From Mucilaginibacter jinjuensis (GTDB lineage: Bacteria; Bacteroidota; Bacteroidia; Sphingobacteriales; Sphingobacteriaceae), in contig NZ_CP117167.1 in the NCBI RefSeq assembly GCF_028596025.1, forward strand, positions 5,332,001 to 5,396,000: a DNA stretch of 64,000 bases, given 5' to 3'. The notes beneath the pieces are model-generated. The model searched no databases and was not told the DNA's origin. It saw only the letters and a program-made list of their open reading frames with translations. The position numbers and the translations under genes were made by a program. Shown here in pieces: positions 9,138-17,609 of the stretch; position 1 is the stretch's first letter; every line of letters starts with the position of its first letter.

Positions 9138-10796
9138 ATGCTTAAACAGCTCAGTATAAATAATTACGCTTTAATTGATAACCTGCAGATTGGTTTTGAC
9201 AAGGGCTTAAACATCCTAACCGGCGAAACCGGAGCAGGTAAATCCATCATCCTGGGTGCGTTGTCGCTCATTCTGGGTCAGCGGGCCGAAAGCCGATACT
9301 TCTTCAATCAGCAAAAAAAATGTGTGATAGAAGGCCAGTTTGCTATTGGCGGATTCTTGCACCTCAAAAGCTTCTTTGAAGAAAATGACCTGGATTACGA
9401 TGATGAAACCATCCTACGCCGCGAAATTTCGGCAGATGGTAAATCGCGAGCTTTTATTAATGACAGCCCGGTAAATCTTACGTTGCTAAAACAGGTTGGC
9501 GAGAAACTGATCGACATCCATTCGCAGCATGCAACTGCGGAAATTAATGATCCGATATTTCAATTACTGGTAGTTGATTCGGTTGCCAAACACGAAGCGT
9601 TGCTGGGTGATTATCAAACCAAATATCGTCAGTACAAAAAAGCCAATACCCAATTACAACAACTGATTGCTGAAAGCGACAAAGCCAAAGCTGACCTGGA
9701 TTATTACCAGTTTCAGTTTGATGAGCTGGAAAAAGCTAACCTTGATGCTGATGAGCAAGAGCCCTTGGAGCAGGAACTGTACACGCTTAACAACGCCGAA
9801 GAAATAAAACGCAATTTATTAGGCGCTAATTACCTGATGCAGGATGGCGAAAGCGCTGCATTGTTACAGTTGAAGGAAGCCGCCCAGCAATTAGGTGCGC
9901 TCGAGAAATTTAATTCGGCAATAGGTGAGTTGAAAGAAAGGCTGAACAGCGTGATCATTGAGCTGAAAGATATTTCGGCAGAAACAGATCTGCTGGAGCA
10001 GCATACCCAAACCAACGAAGCCCGCGCCGAGGAGGTGAACACCCGCCTAAGCATGATTTATAACCTGCAAAAAAAGCACCGCGTAAATACTAATGCCGAA
10101 CTGCTGCAGTTGCAAAACGAGCTTTCGGAGAAAATACAGCAGGCTTTATTTAGCGATGATGCCATCGATAAACTGCAAAAAGAAATAACTGAACAAAAAC
10201 AGGAGTTGGAAGAACTGGCTACCCAGTTATCTACCCACCGTGTAACAGCTATCCCAGATATTGAAAAACAGGTAATGCAAACCCTGGCCGAAATGGGCAT
10301 GGGTAATGCCGTATTGAGCATTGAGCATAAAACATTAACCGAATTAAGCAATACAGGTACCGACCAGATCCGTTTTATGTTTACGGCGAATAAAGGTCAT
10401 GCTTTATCCGAAATGAGTAAGGTAGCATCTGGGGGTGAGTTATCAAGGTTGATGCTCAGCATTAAATCGCTGATAGCACGCTACACCGCCTTGCCGACTA
10501 TCATTTTTGATGAGATCGACACAGGTGTATCTGGCGAGGTGGCCAACAAAGTAGGTCAAATTATGGAACAACTGGCGCAAAATTTACAGGTAATAACTAT
10601 TACTCACTTGCCGCAAATTGCCAGCAAAGGCAGCAGCCACTACTTTGTTTACAAAGATGACGAAGCCGACGTTACCAAAACCCGCATTAAACAACTAACC
10701 GAGCAGGAGCGCATAACCGAAATTGCCAAAATGCTAAGCGGCGATAAACCTGGTGAAAGTGCATTGCAAAATGCGAGGGAATTGTTGAATATTTAA
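9138..10796 (+). CDS. recN: DNA repair protein RecN
   Basis: RecN is an SMC-like ATPase in double-strand break repair. The 552-residue protein has an N-terminal Walker A (GETGAGKS, residues 29-36), long coiled coils (~150-360), the ABC signature ASGGELSRLML near 430, Walker B (TIIFDEIDTG) near 455 and a QVITITHLPQIAS switch segment. Length matches the family. A 6-bp stem hairpin (GTATCC/GGATAC, 9111-9131) lies just before the start. No recognisable LexA box is seen, so SOS control cannot be supported from the sequence. Confidence 0.96.
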   Translation: MLKQLSINNYALIDNLQIGFDKGLNILTGETGAGKSIILGALSLILGQRAESRYFFNQQKKCVIEGQFAIGGFLHLKSFFEENDLDYDDETILRREISADGKSRAFINDSPVNLTLLKQVGEKLIDIHSQHATAEINDPIFQLLVVDSVAKHEALLGDYQTKYRQYKKANTQLQQLIAESDKAKADLDYYQFQFDELEKANLDADEQEPLEQELYTLNNAEEIKRNLLGANYLMQDGESAALLQLKEAAQQLGALEKFNSAIGELKERLNSVIIELKDISAETDLLEQHTQTNEARAEEVNTRLSMIYNLQKKHRVNTNAELLQLQNELSEKIQQALFSDDAIDKLQKEITEQKQELEELATQLSTHRVTAIPDIEKQVMQTLAEMGMGNAVLSIEHKTLTELSNTGTDQIRFMFTANKGHALSEMSKVASGGELSRLMLSIKSLIARYTALPTIIFDEIDTGVSGEVANKVGQIMEQLAQNLQVITITHLPQIASKGSSHYFVYKDDEADVTKTRIKQLTEQERITEIAKMLSGDKPGESALQNARELLNI

Positions 10797-10802
10797 GATG
10801 CT

Positions 10803-11582
10803 ATGAAAACTATTTTAGTATTTGTTTTACTGCTGTTTATCCTATCTGCATGTCATGCACAATTTATTCCTCCTTATAAACCTAAGTATAAAATTGTAAA
10901 GCAGGACACAATTAACATCAGGGGCATTGTATTAGATATACTAAATAATCCTGTTACTGAATTACAAATCAGATCGAAGAATAAGCACTATTTCTATGAA
11001 GGCCTTAATCCATATACTTATACAGACAAACAAGGCAGATTTGAATTGCGTGGGGCGCTGATTAACGATACACTCGATTGCTTTCGGCTTAAGAAGATGA
11101 GTGTTATTAATAATGGTAGTCGTTATTTAGAAATTCATCTCCCTTTACTAACAACTGATACCAGTAGAAAACCGTCGGCGGAGGTAACTGCCAAAAGAGT
11201 AAAAAAACGAACAATTCCGACATTCAATGTGATCACCAACTCGGATATATCTGACTACTATGGAGTAGCGGGAGATATGATCGTGAATTCAGATCAACTT
11301 GTAGATTATCCTAAATATCTTGACAGCATTAAATTATTAGTTCACTATCCGGAGAAAGCCATTAAAAACAACATCGAAGGCACCGTAATCATCGGATTTG
11401 ATATATTAAAAGATGAGCAATTCGACAATTTTAAAATCATCCGTGGAATAGGATATGATTGCGATGAAGCAGTAATTACCGCCATTAAAAACGGACCTAA
11501 ACGGCACCCCGGAATTAATAATGGACGCCCCGTCAAATCCCAGTCTTCGGTAACTATCAATTTTAAATTAACTGATAAATAG
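10803..11582 (+). CDS. TonB C-terminal domain envelope protein (paralogue 1)
   Basis: The 259-residue exported protein has an N-terminal signal with possible lipobox LSAC (Cys17). A region near 40-100 resembles a carboxypeptidase-like beta-sandwich (DILNNPVTELQIRSKN ... DKQGRFELRG). The C-terminal TonB domain (~175-258) has YPEKAIKNNIEGTVIIGFDI and a final NFKLTDK strand. TonB domains link inner-membrane energy to outer-membrane receptors, but this protein lacks the usual N-terminal anchor-plus-proline linker, so it may act as a structural periplasmic protein. It starts 6 bp after recN. A tandem paralogue follows. Confidence 0.78.
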   Translation: MKTILVFVLLLFILSACHAQFIPPYKPKYKIVKQDTINIRGIVLDILNNPVTELQIRSKNKHYFYEGLNPYTYTDKQGRFELRGALINDTLDCFRLKKMSVINNGSRYLEIHLPLLTTDTSRKPSAEVTAKRVKKRTIPTFNVITNSDISDYYGVAGDMIVNSDQLVDYPKYLDSIKLLVHYPEKAIKNNIEGTVIIGFDILKDEQFDNFKIIRGIGYDCDEAVITAIKNGPKRHPGINNGRPVKSQSSVTINFKLTDK

Positions 11583-11595
11583 ACTTAATAGCGTT

Positions 11596-12348
11596 ATGAA
11601 ATATATTATCCTGATATTTTCATTGTTAATTATATCCCATATCAGCAAAGCTCAAAAGGTTATAAAGACTATTAAAAAAGATACTATTAATATTACAGGT
11701 TATGTTCTGAAATATGATGGCACATCTGCGGCACGAGGTATATATATTACATCGCGAAATAAAGATCTTACTTACGATACATATAACCAGGTGGCGATGA
11801 CCGATGAAGATGGATGCTTTACACTTAATGGTGCACGTTTAAACGATACTTTAGCACTACAATCAGCCACTTATAATTTAAAAATGCCAAACAGGGGTGC
11901 ACGCTATATGGTAATAACGCTGCCTCCTGAACCAAAGGTTACAATTGCTGATACCATTAAAGTAACCGCTGTCAGAAAATATAAACCTAAAACGCCTTCA
12001 TTCAAGATCATTGAATATCAATTTGACTGTATACTTCCGTTCGCTAATCAACAACCGGAATTTCCCGGAGGTGTTAAAAACTTCGTGAAATTTATCAATT
12101 CTAAAATTACGTACCCACAAAAAGCTATTGATAAAAACATTGAAGGCAATGTTGAAATTGGCTTTACCATAGAACGAGATGGCTCATTAATTGATTTAAA
12201 AGTTTTACGCGGAATTGGTTATGGATGCGACGAAGAGGTTTTAAATGCAGTTAAAACAAGCCCCAGATGGAAACCAGGATTCTCAAACGGAAGGCCCTTA
12301 AGAATGCAAAGTTCGGTAAATGTTGAATTTATTTTGACTGATAAATAA
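11596..12348 (+). CDS. TonB C-terminal domain envelope protein (paralogue 2)
   Basis: This 250-residue tandem paralogue of the preceding gene starts 13 bp downstream and has the same layout. It has a cleavable signal ending near ISKAQK, a beta-sandwich-like segment (MTDEDGCFTLNGARLND) and a TonB C-terminal domain (~165-249) with FPGGVKNFVKFI, YPQKAIDKNIEGNVEIGF and FILTDK. The FPGG motif is typical of TonB-C proteins of the phylum. Neither paralogue has adjacent ExbB/ExbD or receptor genes. Confidence 0.8.
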   Translation: MKYIILIFSLLIISHISKAQKVIKTIKKDTINITGYVLKYDGTSAARGIYITSRNKDLTYDTYNQVAMTDEDGCFTLNGARLNDTLALQSATYNLKMPNRGARYMVITLPPEPKVTIADTIKVTAVRKYKPKTPSFKIIEYQFDCILPFANQQPEFPGGVKNFVKFINSKITYPQKAIDKNIEGNVEIGFTIERDGSLIDLKVLRGIGYGCDEEVLNAVKTSPRWKPGFSNGRPLRMQSSVNVEFILTDK

Positions 12349-12641
12349 ACACAATTGCGCGCGTTTGCAACTAAACCCGGTTGAAGCGGATACCGGCCAT
12401 GTGATTAAGGCCTGCGCAGTATGAGCGGAAAACGGGGCTATAGTAACCGATGAGCAGTGTCTACCCGTTTTCAAATATTTGGAATTGCTGTCACACTGAT
12501 ACTCGAAGTGTCGCGTGTAAGCCCTACCCACCATGCTTCGACGGAGCTCAGCATGACAGGCCAACTTACCTAATAACTCAATAACCAATAACTAAACCTA
12601 AATAATTTCTACCTTTATTATTCCAATTTAATATTTACTTT
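12349..12641. repeat. Gene-free spacer with two REP-like blocks
   Basis: It contains a GC-rich block with GTTGAAGCGGATACCGGCC (from 12380), seen again near 24.79 kb and inverted near 54.7 kb. A block GCTTCGACGGAGCTCAGCAT (12535-12554) belongs to the family forming the 101-bp array at 17.2 kb. No gene is visible. Confidence 0.65.
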
Positions 12642-13454
12642 ATGGCTTATAATTTATTGAAAGGTAAAAAAGGGATCATTTTTGGTGCCCTTAACGAGCA
12701 GTCGATTGCGTGGAAGGTGGCACAACGTTCTGTCGAAGAAGGTGCCGAGATTGTATTAACCAACGCCCCCATTGCCCTGCGCATGGGCGAACTTAACAAA
12801 CTGGCCGAGCAATGTAATGCCCCGGTTATTGCTGCCGATGTTACCAGTAATGATGATGTACAAAACCTGTTCAGCAAAACAATGGAGCACTTTAACGGCG
12901 GCATCGATTTTATTTTGCATGCCCCAGCCATGAGTGTTAACGTACGTAAAGGCATTCCCTATCCCGAAAACAATTATGAATTTACCCACAAAGGTTTAGA
13001 TATATCTGCACTGAGTTTACACCGTGTGCTGCAATACGCCATGAAAAACAAAGCTATTAACGAATGGGGCTCTGTTGTTGCGCTTACTTACATTGCCGCC
13101 CAACGCGTGTTCCCTGATTATAATGATATGGCCGATAACAAAGCCATGCTGGAAAGTATTGCCCGTAATTTTGGGTACTACTATGCTGTTGAGAACAAGG
13201 TACGCGTAAATACAGTTTCGCAATCGCCTACCCGCACAACGGCCGGCACGGGTGTAAAAGGCTTTGATGGCTTTATTAATTATGCCGAGAAAATGAGTCC
13301 GCTGGGTAATGCTTCAGCAGATCAGTGTGCCGATTATGTGATCTCGCTATTCTCTGATCTTACCCGTATGGTTACCATGCAGAATTTGTTTCATGATGGT
13401 GGTTTCTCCTTTACCGGTGTTACTAAGGATGTGATTGAGCAAATGGAGAAGTAA
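12642..13454 (+). CDS. fabI: Enoyl-[acyl-carrier-protein] reductase (NADH)
   Basis: FabI catalyses the last reductive step of each fatty-acid elongation cycle. The 270-residue short-chain dehydrogenase fold shows the FabI nucleotide-binding variant GIIFGALNEQSIAWKVA (~11-27). The catalytic region TYIAAQRVFPDYNDMADNKA (~148-167) has the FabI Tyr-x6-Lys pair (Tyr159, Lys166). A C-terminal GFSFTGV segment follows. Length is normal. It stands alone between two repeat-rich spacers. Confidence 0.95.
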   Translation: MAYNLLKGKKGIIFGALNEQSIAWKVAQRSVEEGAEIVLTNAPIALRMGELNKLAEQCNAPVIAADVTSNDDVQNLFSKTMEHFNGGIDFILHAPAMSVNVRKGIPYPENNYEFTHKGLDISALSLHRVLQYAMKNKAINEWGSVVALTYIAAQRVFPDYNDMADNKAMLESIARNFGYYYAVENKVRVNTVSQSPTRTTAGTGVKGFDGFINYAEKMSPLGNASADQCADYVISLFSDLTRMVTMQNLFHDGGFSFTGVTKDVIEQMEK

Positions 13455-14173
13455 TAGAATTAAAGAGCCAAGACTCAATACGGAGTATCTGCAAGTTTTG
13501 AGTCTTGTGCTTTTATCAATGTTAGTCCCGCTCAATCGCCGCGGGTTGGCTGTTACTTTGGGGCGCCAAAGTAACCAAAGCGCCTGTTGGCAAAAGGCTT
13601 CTTTACGCACGGGCCATGCCGCACAGCGTCCAGAACACACATCCCGATAGCTATCGGGACGGGATCTTTGGCCCACTTGCGTTCACAGGCCCACCCTTCT
13701 GCAAAATCTCCAATGCCTCTTCCCTCACGAAGGCCATCATTGTTCTGTCCTCTTTTGGCCGAAGCTGTTTGCAACAGGAAAGAGAAATAAGAATCGAGAG
13801 CCACGAAACAAGATAAAAAATCAAAAAAGTAAACATTAGGACAATCAAAAGAGCGGTGGCCTGAAAGAAAAGCGGGCCATGCGTTGGCCTTGAGCGGGGA
13901 AGCATTTTTCTTTCTTGATCTTTTGCCTACTTTTGGATCAAGCCAAAAGTAGGTAGCCCCTGCGGCAATGAGCAGACTGCCATTAATAGTTACAGAACCC
14001 ATTCATAATAGTTTCTGCCCCATTTAAGTCAGTACTCTGTAGGTCGGGGATTGCTTCATACCTCGCAATGACGATCAGGGAGGTGAGCCATTCTATCATT
14101 ACCGTTACAATAAATTCATCAAAACTCATAACCTCTTCATACTAACTATCTAATATTGCAGTTATTTTGCAGT
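13455..14173. repeat. 700-bp gene-free repeat-rich spacer
   Basis: No credible gene; the frames open through here are short and lack family features. It holds a block with CGCCAAAGTAACCAAAGCGC (13563-13582), an 18-bp perfect palindrome TCCCGATAGCTATCGGGA (13642-13659), an inverted pair around TTTTGCCTACTTTTGG (13920-13935) and CCAAAAGTAGGT, and a REP-like GGATTGCTTCATACCTCGCA (14048-14067). Such blocks are dispersed repeats in Sphingobacteriaceae genomes. Confidence 0.6.
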
Positions 14174-15388
14174 ATGTTTAAGTATACCCTGTTCCTGCTT
14201 ATCATTTTTCCGTTTACTGTGTTTGCACAGGTATCAATTACCGGTAAGGTAACCGATATTACTACTCATAAAGGTATCGGATATGCAACGGTGCTTTTAA
14301 GTAATTCGAGTGTGGGTAACCGCACCGATACAACCGGCACTTTCGTATTGCGTAATGTTAAGCCAGGGCAATATGATCTGGTTGCCTCTATTGTGGGTTA
14401 CGAAACCTACCAGGTTACCATTATGGTGAGCAATGCCAATATTACTATACCTAATATAGAATTACTACCCAAAAGCATTAACCTGCAGGAGGTTGTAATT
14501 AAGCCGGATGCAGAATGGTTCCGCAATTACGAAATTTTTAAGACTGAGCTTTTAGGCGAAGGCCCCGAGGCTAAACTTTGCAAAATTTTGAACCCGGATG
14601 TGGTAAAACTCCATTTCGACGAAAATAAAAACCAGTTGATTGGCTCCAGTACAGATTTTATTGAGATTGAAAACCGGGCGCTTGGCTATCGGGTAAAATA
14701 TTTACTGAATACCTTTAACAAAGACTACGGCAAAAGCATGATCTTTTATGAAGGTTCGGTATTATTTGAAGACCTGCCGGTAAGTTCGCCCGAGCAGGCC
14801 GAGCATTATAAGAAGATGCGCGAGAAAGCATACTACGGATCGATGCAGCATTTTCTGAAAGCCGCCTTGCATAATACCAGCGAAGATGATGGCTTTAAGG
14901 TACTGCAAATGGTGAAGATCCCGAATCCGAAACGCCCGAGCGACGAGGAGATTAAATCTAAGATGGCTTATTTTAACACTATTGGTAATTTCAGCCGTTC
15001 GTCAGAAGATTCATTATATAATTGGGAGCGTTTAAAACGTTTGCCTAAAACTATTTTTTCGGTAGTTAAAGATCCGCCTGTATACCCGTCTATGCTGGTT
15101 AAGCGCACCAATCAACCTGGGGTGTATGTGATGACTTATACTGATTACCTATATGTGATGTATACCAAAACGCTCGACAATAGTTCAAACCAATTGGTAT
15201 ACCGCCCTACTAATACGCCAAATTATTCTACCAGTATCATGACTTTCTCTGAGCCTCATGTATTTTTTGATGATAACGGGCATATCATGAATCCATTATC
15301 TGTTATTACCGAAGGTGCCTGGGGTAAAAACCGGGTATCGGGTATGCTGCCTATTGATTACGAGCCTTCGGGGCCGCCGGCGCAATAA
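14174..15388 (+). CDS. Carboxypeptidase-like regulatory domain protein (paralogue 1)
   Basis: The 404-residue exported protein has a signal peptide (MFKYTLFLLIIFPFTVFAQ). A carboxypeptidase-D regulatory-like beta-sandwich (~20-105) follows, with SITGKVTDITTHKGIGYATV, DTTGTFVLRNVKPGQYDL and SIVGYETYQV. The C-terminal ~300 residues have no recognised catalytic motif, though such domains are often found in surface proteins related to DUF5686. The start at 14174 puts the signal peptide at the N-terminus; the upstream ATG at 14156 would add six residues. A close paralogue follows 100 bp downstream. Confidence 0.78.
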   Translation: MFKYTLFLLIIFPFTVFAQVSITGKVTDITTHKGIGYATVLLSNSSVGNRTDTTGTFVLRNVKPGQYDLVASIVGYETYQVTIMVSNANITIPNIELLPKSINLQEVVIKPDAEWFRNYEIFKTELLGEGPEAKLCKILNPDVVKLHFDENKNQLIGSSTDFIEIENRALGYRVKYLLNTFNKDYGKSMIFYEGSVLFEDLPVSSPEQAEHYKKMREKAYYGSMQHFLKAALHNTSEDDGFKVLQMVKIPNPKRPSDEEIKSKMAYFNTIGNFSRSSEDSLYNWERLKRLPKTIFSVVKDPPVYPSMLVKRTNQPGVYVMTYTDYLYVMYTKTLDNSSNQLVYRPTNTPNYSTSIMTFSEPHVFFDDNGHIMNPLSVITEGAWGKNRVSGMLPIDYEPSGPPAQ

Positions 15389-15447
15389 TAGAGAAGCAAA
15401 AGCTGAGAGACAGTAAACAAGATAAAACTTTCGCGCAAAATTTTTCT

Positions 15448-15497
15448 TAAACATACCGCCAATTAACTAAATATTTAGTTAATTGGCGGTATGTTTA
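15448..15497. repeat. 50-bp perfect palindrome spanning a start codon
   Basis: Bases 15448-15472 are the exact reverse complement of 15473-15497, with no loop. The core is ACTAAATATTTAGT and the arms carry CCGCCAATTA and TAATTGGCGG. The ATG of the downstream gene (15491-15493) lies in the right arm. In RNA it would be a very stable hairpin hiding the start codon. Confidence 0.95.
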
Positions 15498-16711
15498 GAT
15501 TTACTTTTGTTCTGCTGCTTTTACTACCAGCCTGCTTAATGGCACAGGTTAATGTTACAGGTACAGTAAACGACCTCACAACGCATAAGCCTATCGAAAA
15601 TGCAAGTGTTATTTTAAGTAACTCCACTATAGGTAACAGAACCGCAGCTGATGGCTCATTCACTTTAAAGGCTGTTAAAGCCGGGCAGTATGACATGGTT
15701 GTTTCTATTGTTGGTTACGAAACCTTTCATCTGAACCTTACTGTGAGCAACAGCAACATTACCATTCCGCTTGTAGAGTTGCTGCCTAAAAGCATTACCC
15801 TTAACGAGGTGGTTGTTAAGCCCGATGCCAACTGGGCACGTAATTACGATATTTTTAAAGCCGAACTTTTAGGTGATGGCCCCGAAGGGAAACAATGTAA
15901 AATATTAAACCCCGATGTAGTTCAACTAAACTATGATAATACCGAACGAAAGCTCACAGCATCCAGTTACGATTTTATGGAGATCGAGAACCCGGCTTTA
16001 GGTTATCACATCAAATATCAACTCACCAATTTTATTAAAGACTATGCCAATAATATGCTCTATTACGAGGGCTTTATGTTATTTGAAGATATTAAGACCA
16101 ACTCCTCAGGGCAAAAAAAGAAGTGGAAAAAGGCACGTGAGAAAGCATATTATGGTTCCCTTCAGCATTTTTTAAGGGCAACTCTACGCAACCAAACCAC
16201 AGAGGAAGGTTTTAGGGTTCTGCAATTGATCAGGAAGCCTAATCCAGAGCGCCCACCTGAAGACTTGATCAAATCTAAGATCAATTACTTCCGTAAATTG
16301 ATATTTACCAACAATCGCATGGCAAATGATTCGATTAGTAAATGGGCAAAGTTTAATCAGATGCCAAAAACCGTTTCTTACTTAGTACAAAACCCACCGG
16401 TAAACCCAGGCAACCTTATTGCCAAAACAGAACAGCCGGGAATTTACACGCTTAGCTATCCCGACTATCTATACGTAATGTATACCAAAGCACATGATGA
16501 CAGCTCGAACAACCTCAGTTTTCATCCCTTAAATATTCCTAATTACGCCATAACCATTGTAAGCTTTAGCGAAACTAAAACTTTGTTTGATGAGAATGGT
16601 TCGGTCATTAACCCATCATCATTGATGTTTGAAGGTAATTGGGGTAAAAGCCGCGTAGCCGGAATGTTGCCTGTTGATTATGAACCGGAGCCGGTGGAGA
16701 AAAGAAAATAG
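15491..16711 (+). CDS. Carboxypeptidase-like regulatory domain protein (paralogue 2)
   Basis: This 406-residue paralogue of the preceding gene is similar along its whole length. It has a signal peptide (MFRFTFVLLLLLPACLMAQ), a CarboxypepD_reg-like sandwich (NVTGTVNDLTTHKPIENASV, SIVGYETFHL) and the same C-terminal region including REKAYYGSLQHFLRA and a final GMLPVDYEPE. The function of the C-terminal region is unknown. Its start codon lies inside a 50-bp perfect palindrome, which suggests translational or transcriptional control, or that the palindrome is the terminator of the upstream gene. Confidence 0.78.
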   Translation: MFRFTFVLLLLLPACLMAQVNVTGTVNDLTTHKPIENASVILSNSTIGNRTAADGSFTLKAVKAGQYDMVVSIVGYETFHLNLTVSNSNITIPLVELLPKSITLNEVVVKPDANWARNYDIFKAELLGDGPEGKQCKILNPDVVQLNYDNTERKLTASSYDFMEIENPALGYHIKYQLTNFIKDYANNMLYYEGFMLFEDIKTNSSGQKKKWKKAREKAYYGSLQHFLRATLRNQTTEEGFRVLQLIRKPNPERPPEDLIKSKINYFRKLIFTNNRMANDSISKWAKFNQMPKTVSYLVQNPPVNPGNLIAKTEQPGIYTLSYPDYLYVMYTKAHDDSSNNLSFHPLNIPNYAITIVSFSETKTLFDENGSVINPSSLMFEGNWGKSRVAGMLPVDYEPEPVEKRK

Positions 16712-16747
16712 AGGAAGGAAAAAGGACGTAGGAGATCAAAAATTTGA

Positions 16748-16805
16748 GAAAAGAGCGTTTGTCATGCTGAGCCCCGTCGAAGCATAAGCGTTGGCCTATA
16801 CATCA
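16748..16805. repeat. Left half of a REP-type unit beside the GIY-YIG gene
   Basis: This contains AGAGCGTTTGTCATGCTGAG, CCCGTCGAAGCATAAGCG and TTGGCC, the first half of the 101-bp unit arrayed at 17.15-17.61 kb. The matching second half appears only at about 17152, on the other side of the GIY-YIG gene. Confidence 0.7.
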
Positions 16806-16826
16806 TACCTTAAGGACACATTTTTC

Positions 16827-17114
16827 TTAATTTCTCTTTTTAGACAATTGAGGTAATAACACCCACTTATCATTAATTATAGCTTCCTTCTTTGCCCTGC
16901 TCCATCCTTTAACCTGTTTTTCAAAAGCGATGGCTTGATTCACATCCGGAAAATTTTTATTGAAAACTAATTTTATTGGTCGTCTCTTATATGTATAGCA
17001 TTGCAGATTCACTCCTGTATCGTGTTCATATATTCTTCTTTCTAAATTATTGGTTATACCTGTATAGTAAGACATATCCGAACAAAGAAGAATATAGACA
17101 AAGTATTGGTTCAT
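16827..17114 (-). CDS. GIY-YIG family nuclease
   Basis: A small 95-residue single-domain protein begins MNQYFVYILLCSDMSYYTGI, giving the YVYIL and YTGI pair of the GIY-YIG fold. NNLERRIYEHDTG with the catalytic Arg, and AFEKQVKGWSRAKKEAI with the metal-binding Glu, follow. Such UvrC-related stand-alone nucleases are common in Bacteroidota; their biological role is mostly unknown. The longer upstream frame to 17219 runs through repeat DNA, so the start at 17114 is preferred. The gene lies between two halves of a repeat unit. Confidence 0.85.
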   Translation of the reverse strand: MNQYFVYILLCSDMSYYTGITNNLERRIYEHDTGVNLQCYTYKRRPIKLVFNKNFPDVNQAIAFEKQVKGWSRAKKEAIINDKWVLLPQLSKKRN

Positions 17115-17151
17115 TATTCTAATATAAAAAAACTGGATAATATTTAAAACA

Positions 17152-17609
17152 GGGTGCAGAAGCCCATCCCACCATACTTCGACGGGGTTCAGTATGACAG
17201 CCTTGAACCCGGATTGCAAAAGAGCGTTGTCATGTTAAGTTCCGTCGAAACATAAGCGTTGGCCCTCTACACCATACTTCGACGGGGCTCAGTATGACAG
17301 CCCCGAACCCGGATTTGCAAAAGAGCGTTGTCATGTTAAGTTCCGTCGAAACATAAGCGTTGGCCCTCTACACCATACTTCGACGGAGCTCAGTATGACA
17401 GCCCCGAACCCGGATTTGCAAAAGAGCGTTGTCATGTTGCGCTCCGTCGAAACATAAGCGTTAGCCCTTTGCACCATACTTCGACGGAGCTCAGTATGAC
17501 AGCCCCGAACGCGGATTTGCAAAAGAGCGTTGTCATGTTGAGCTCCGTCGAAACATAAGCGTTGGCCCTTTGCACCATACTTCGACGGGACTCAGTATGA
17601 CACCCAACC
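17152..17609. repeat. 101-bp tandem array of REP-like hairpin units
   Basis: The word AGAGCGTTGTCATGTT recurs at 17221, 17322, 17423 and 17524, giving an exact period of 101 bp over four units, preceded by a partial one. Each unit holds an inverted repeat: GTCATGTTGAGCTCCGTCGA, then CTTCGACGGAGCTCAGTATG, around a central GCGTTGGCCC. Units differ by a few substitutions. There are no unique spacers, so it is not CRISPR. Isolated units occur near 12.53 and 16.75 kb. Confidence 0.9.

Noticed and set aside
13553..14002. 149-codon minus-strand frame in the fabI downstream spacer
   Set aside because: It spans dispersed repeats and a palindrome; no recognisable domain and heavily overlapping frames on both strands.
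17115..17219. N-terminal extension of the GIY-YIG protein
   Set aside because: The extra residues are encoded by repeat DNA and precede the conserved YFVYIL start of the family.
17152..17609. Possible CRISPR array
   Set aside because: The repeating unit is 101 bp and almost uniform, with no unique spacers and no cas genes nearby. It is a tandem REP-like array.
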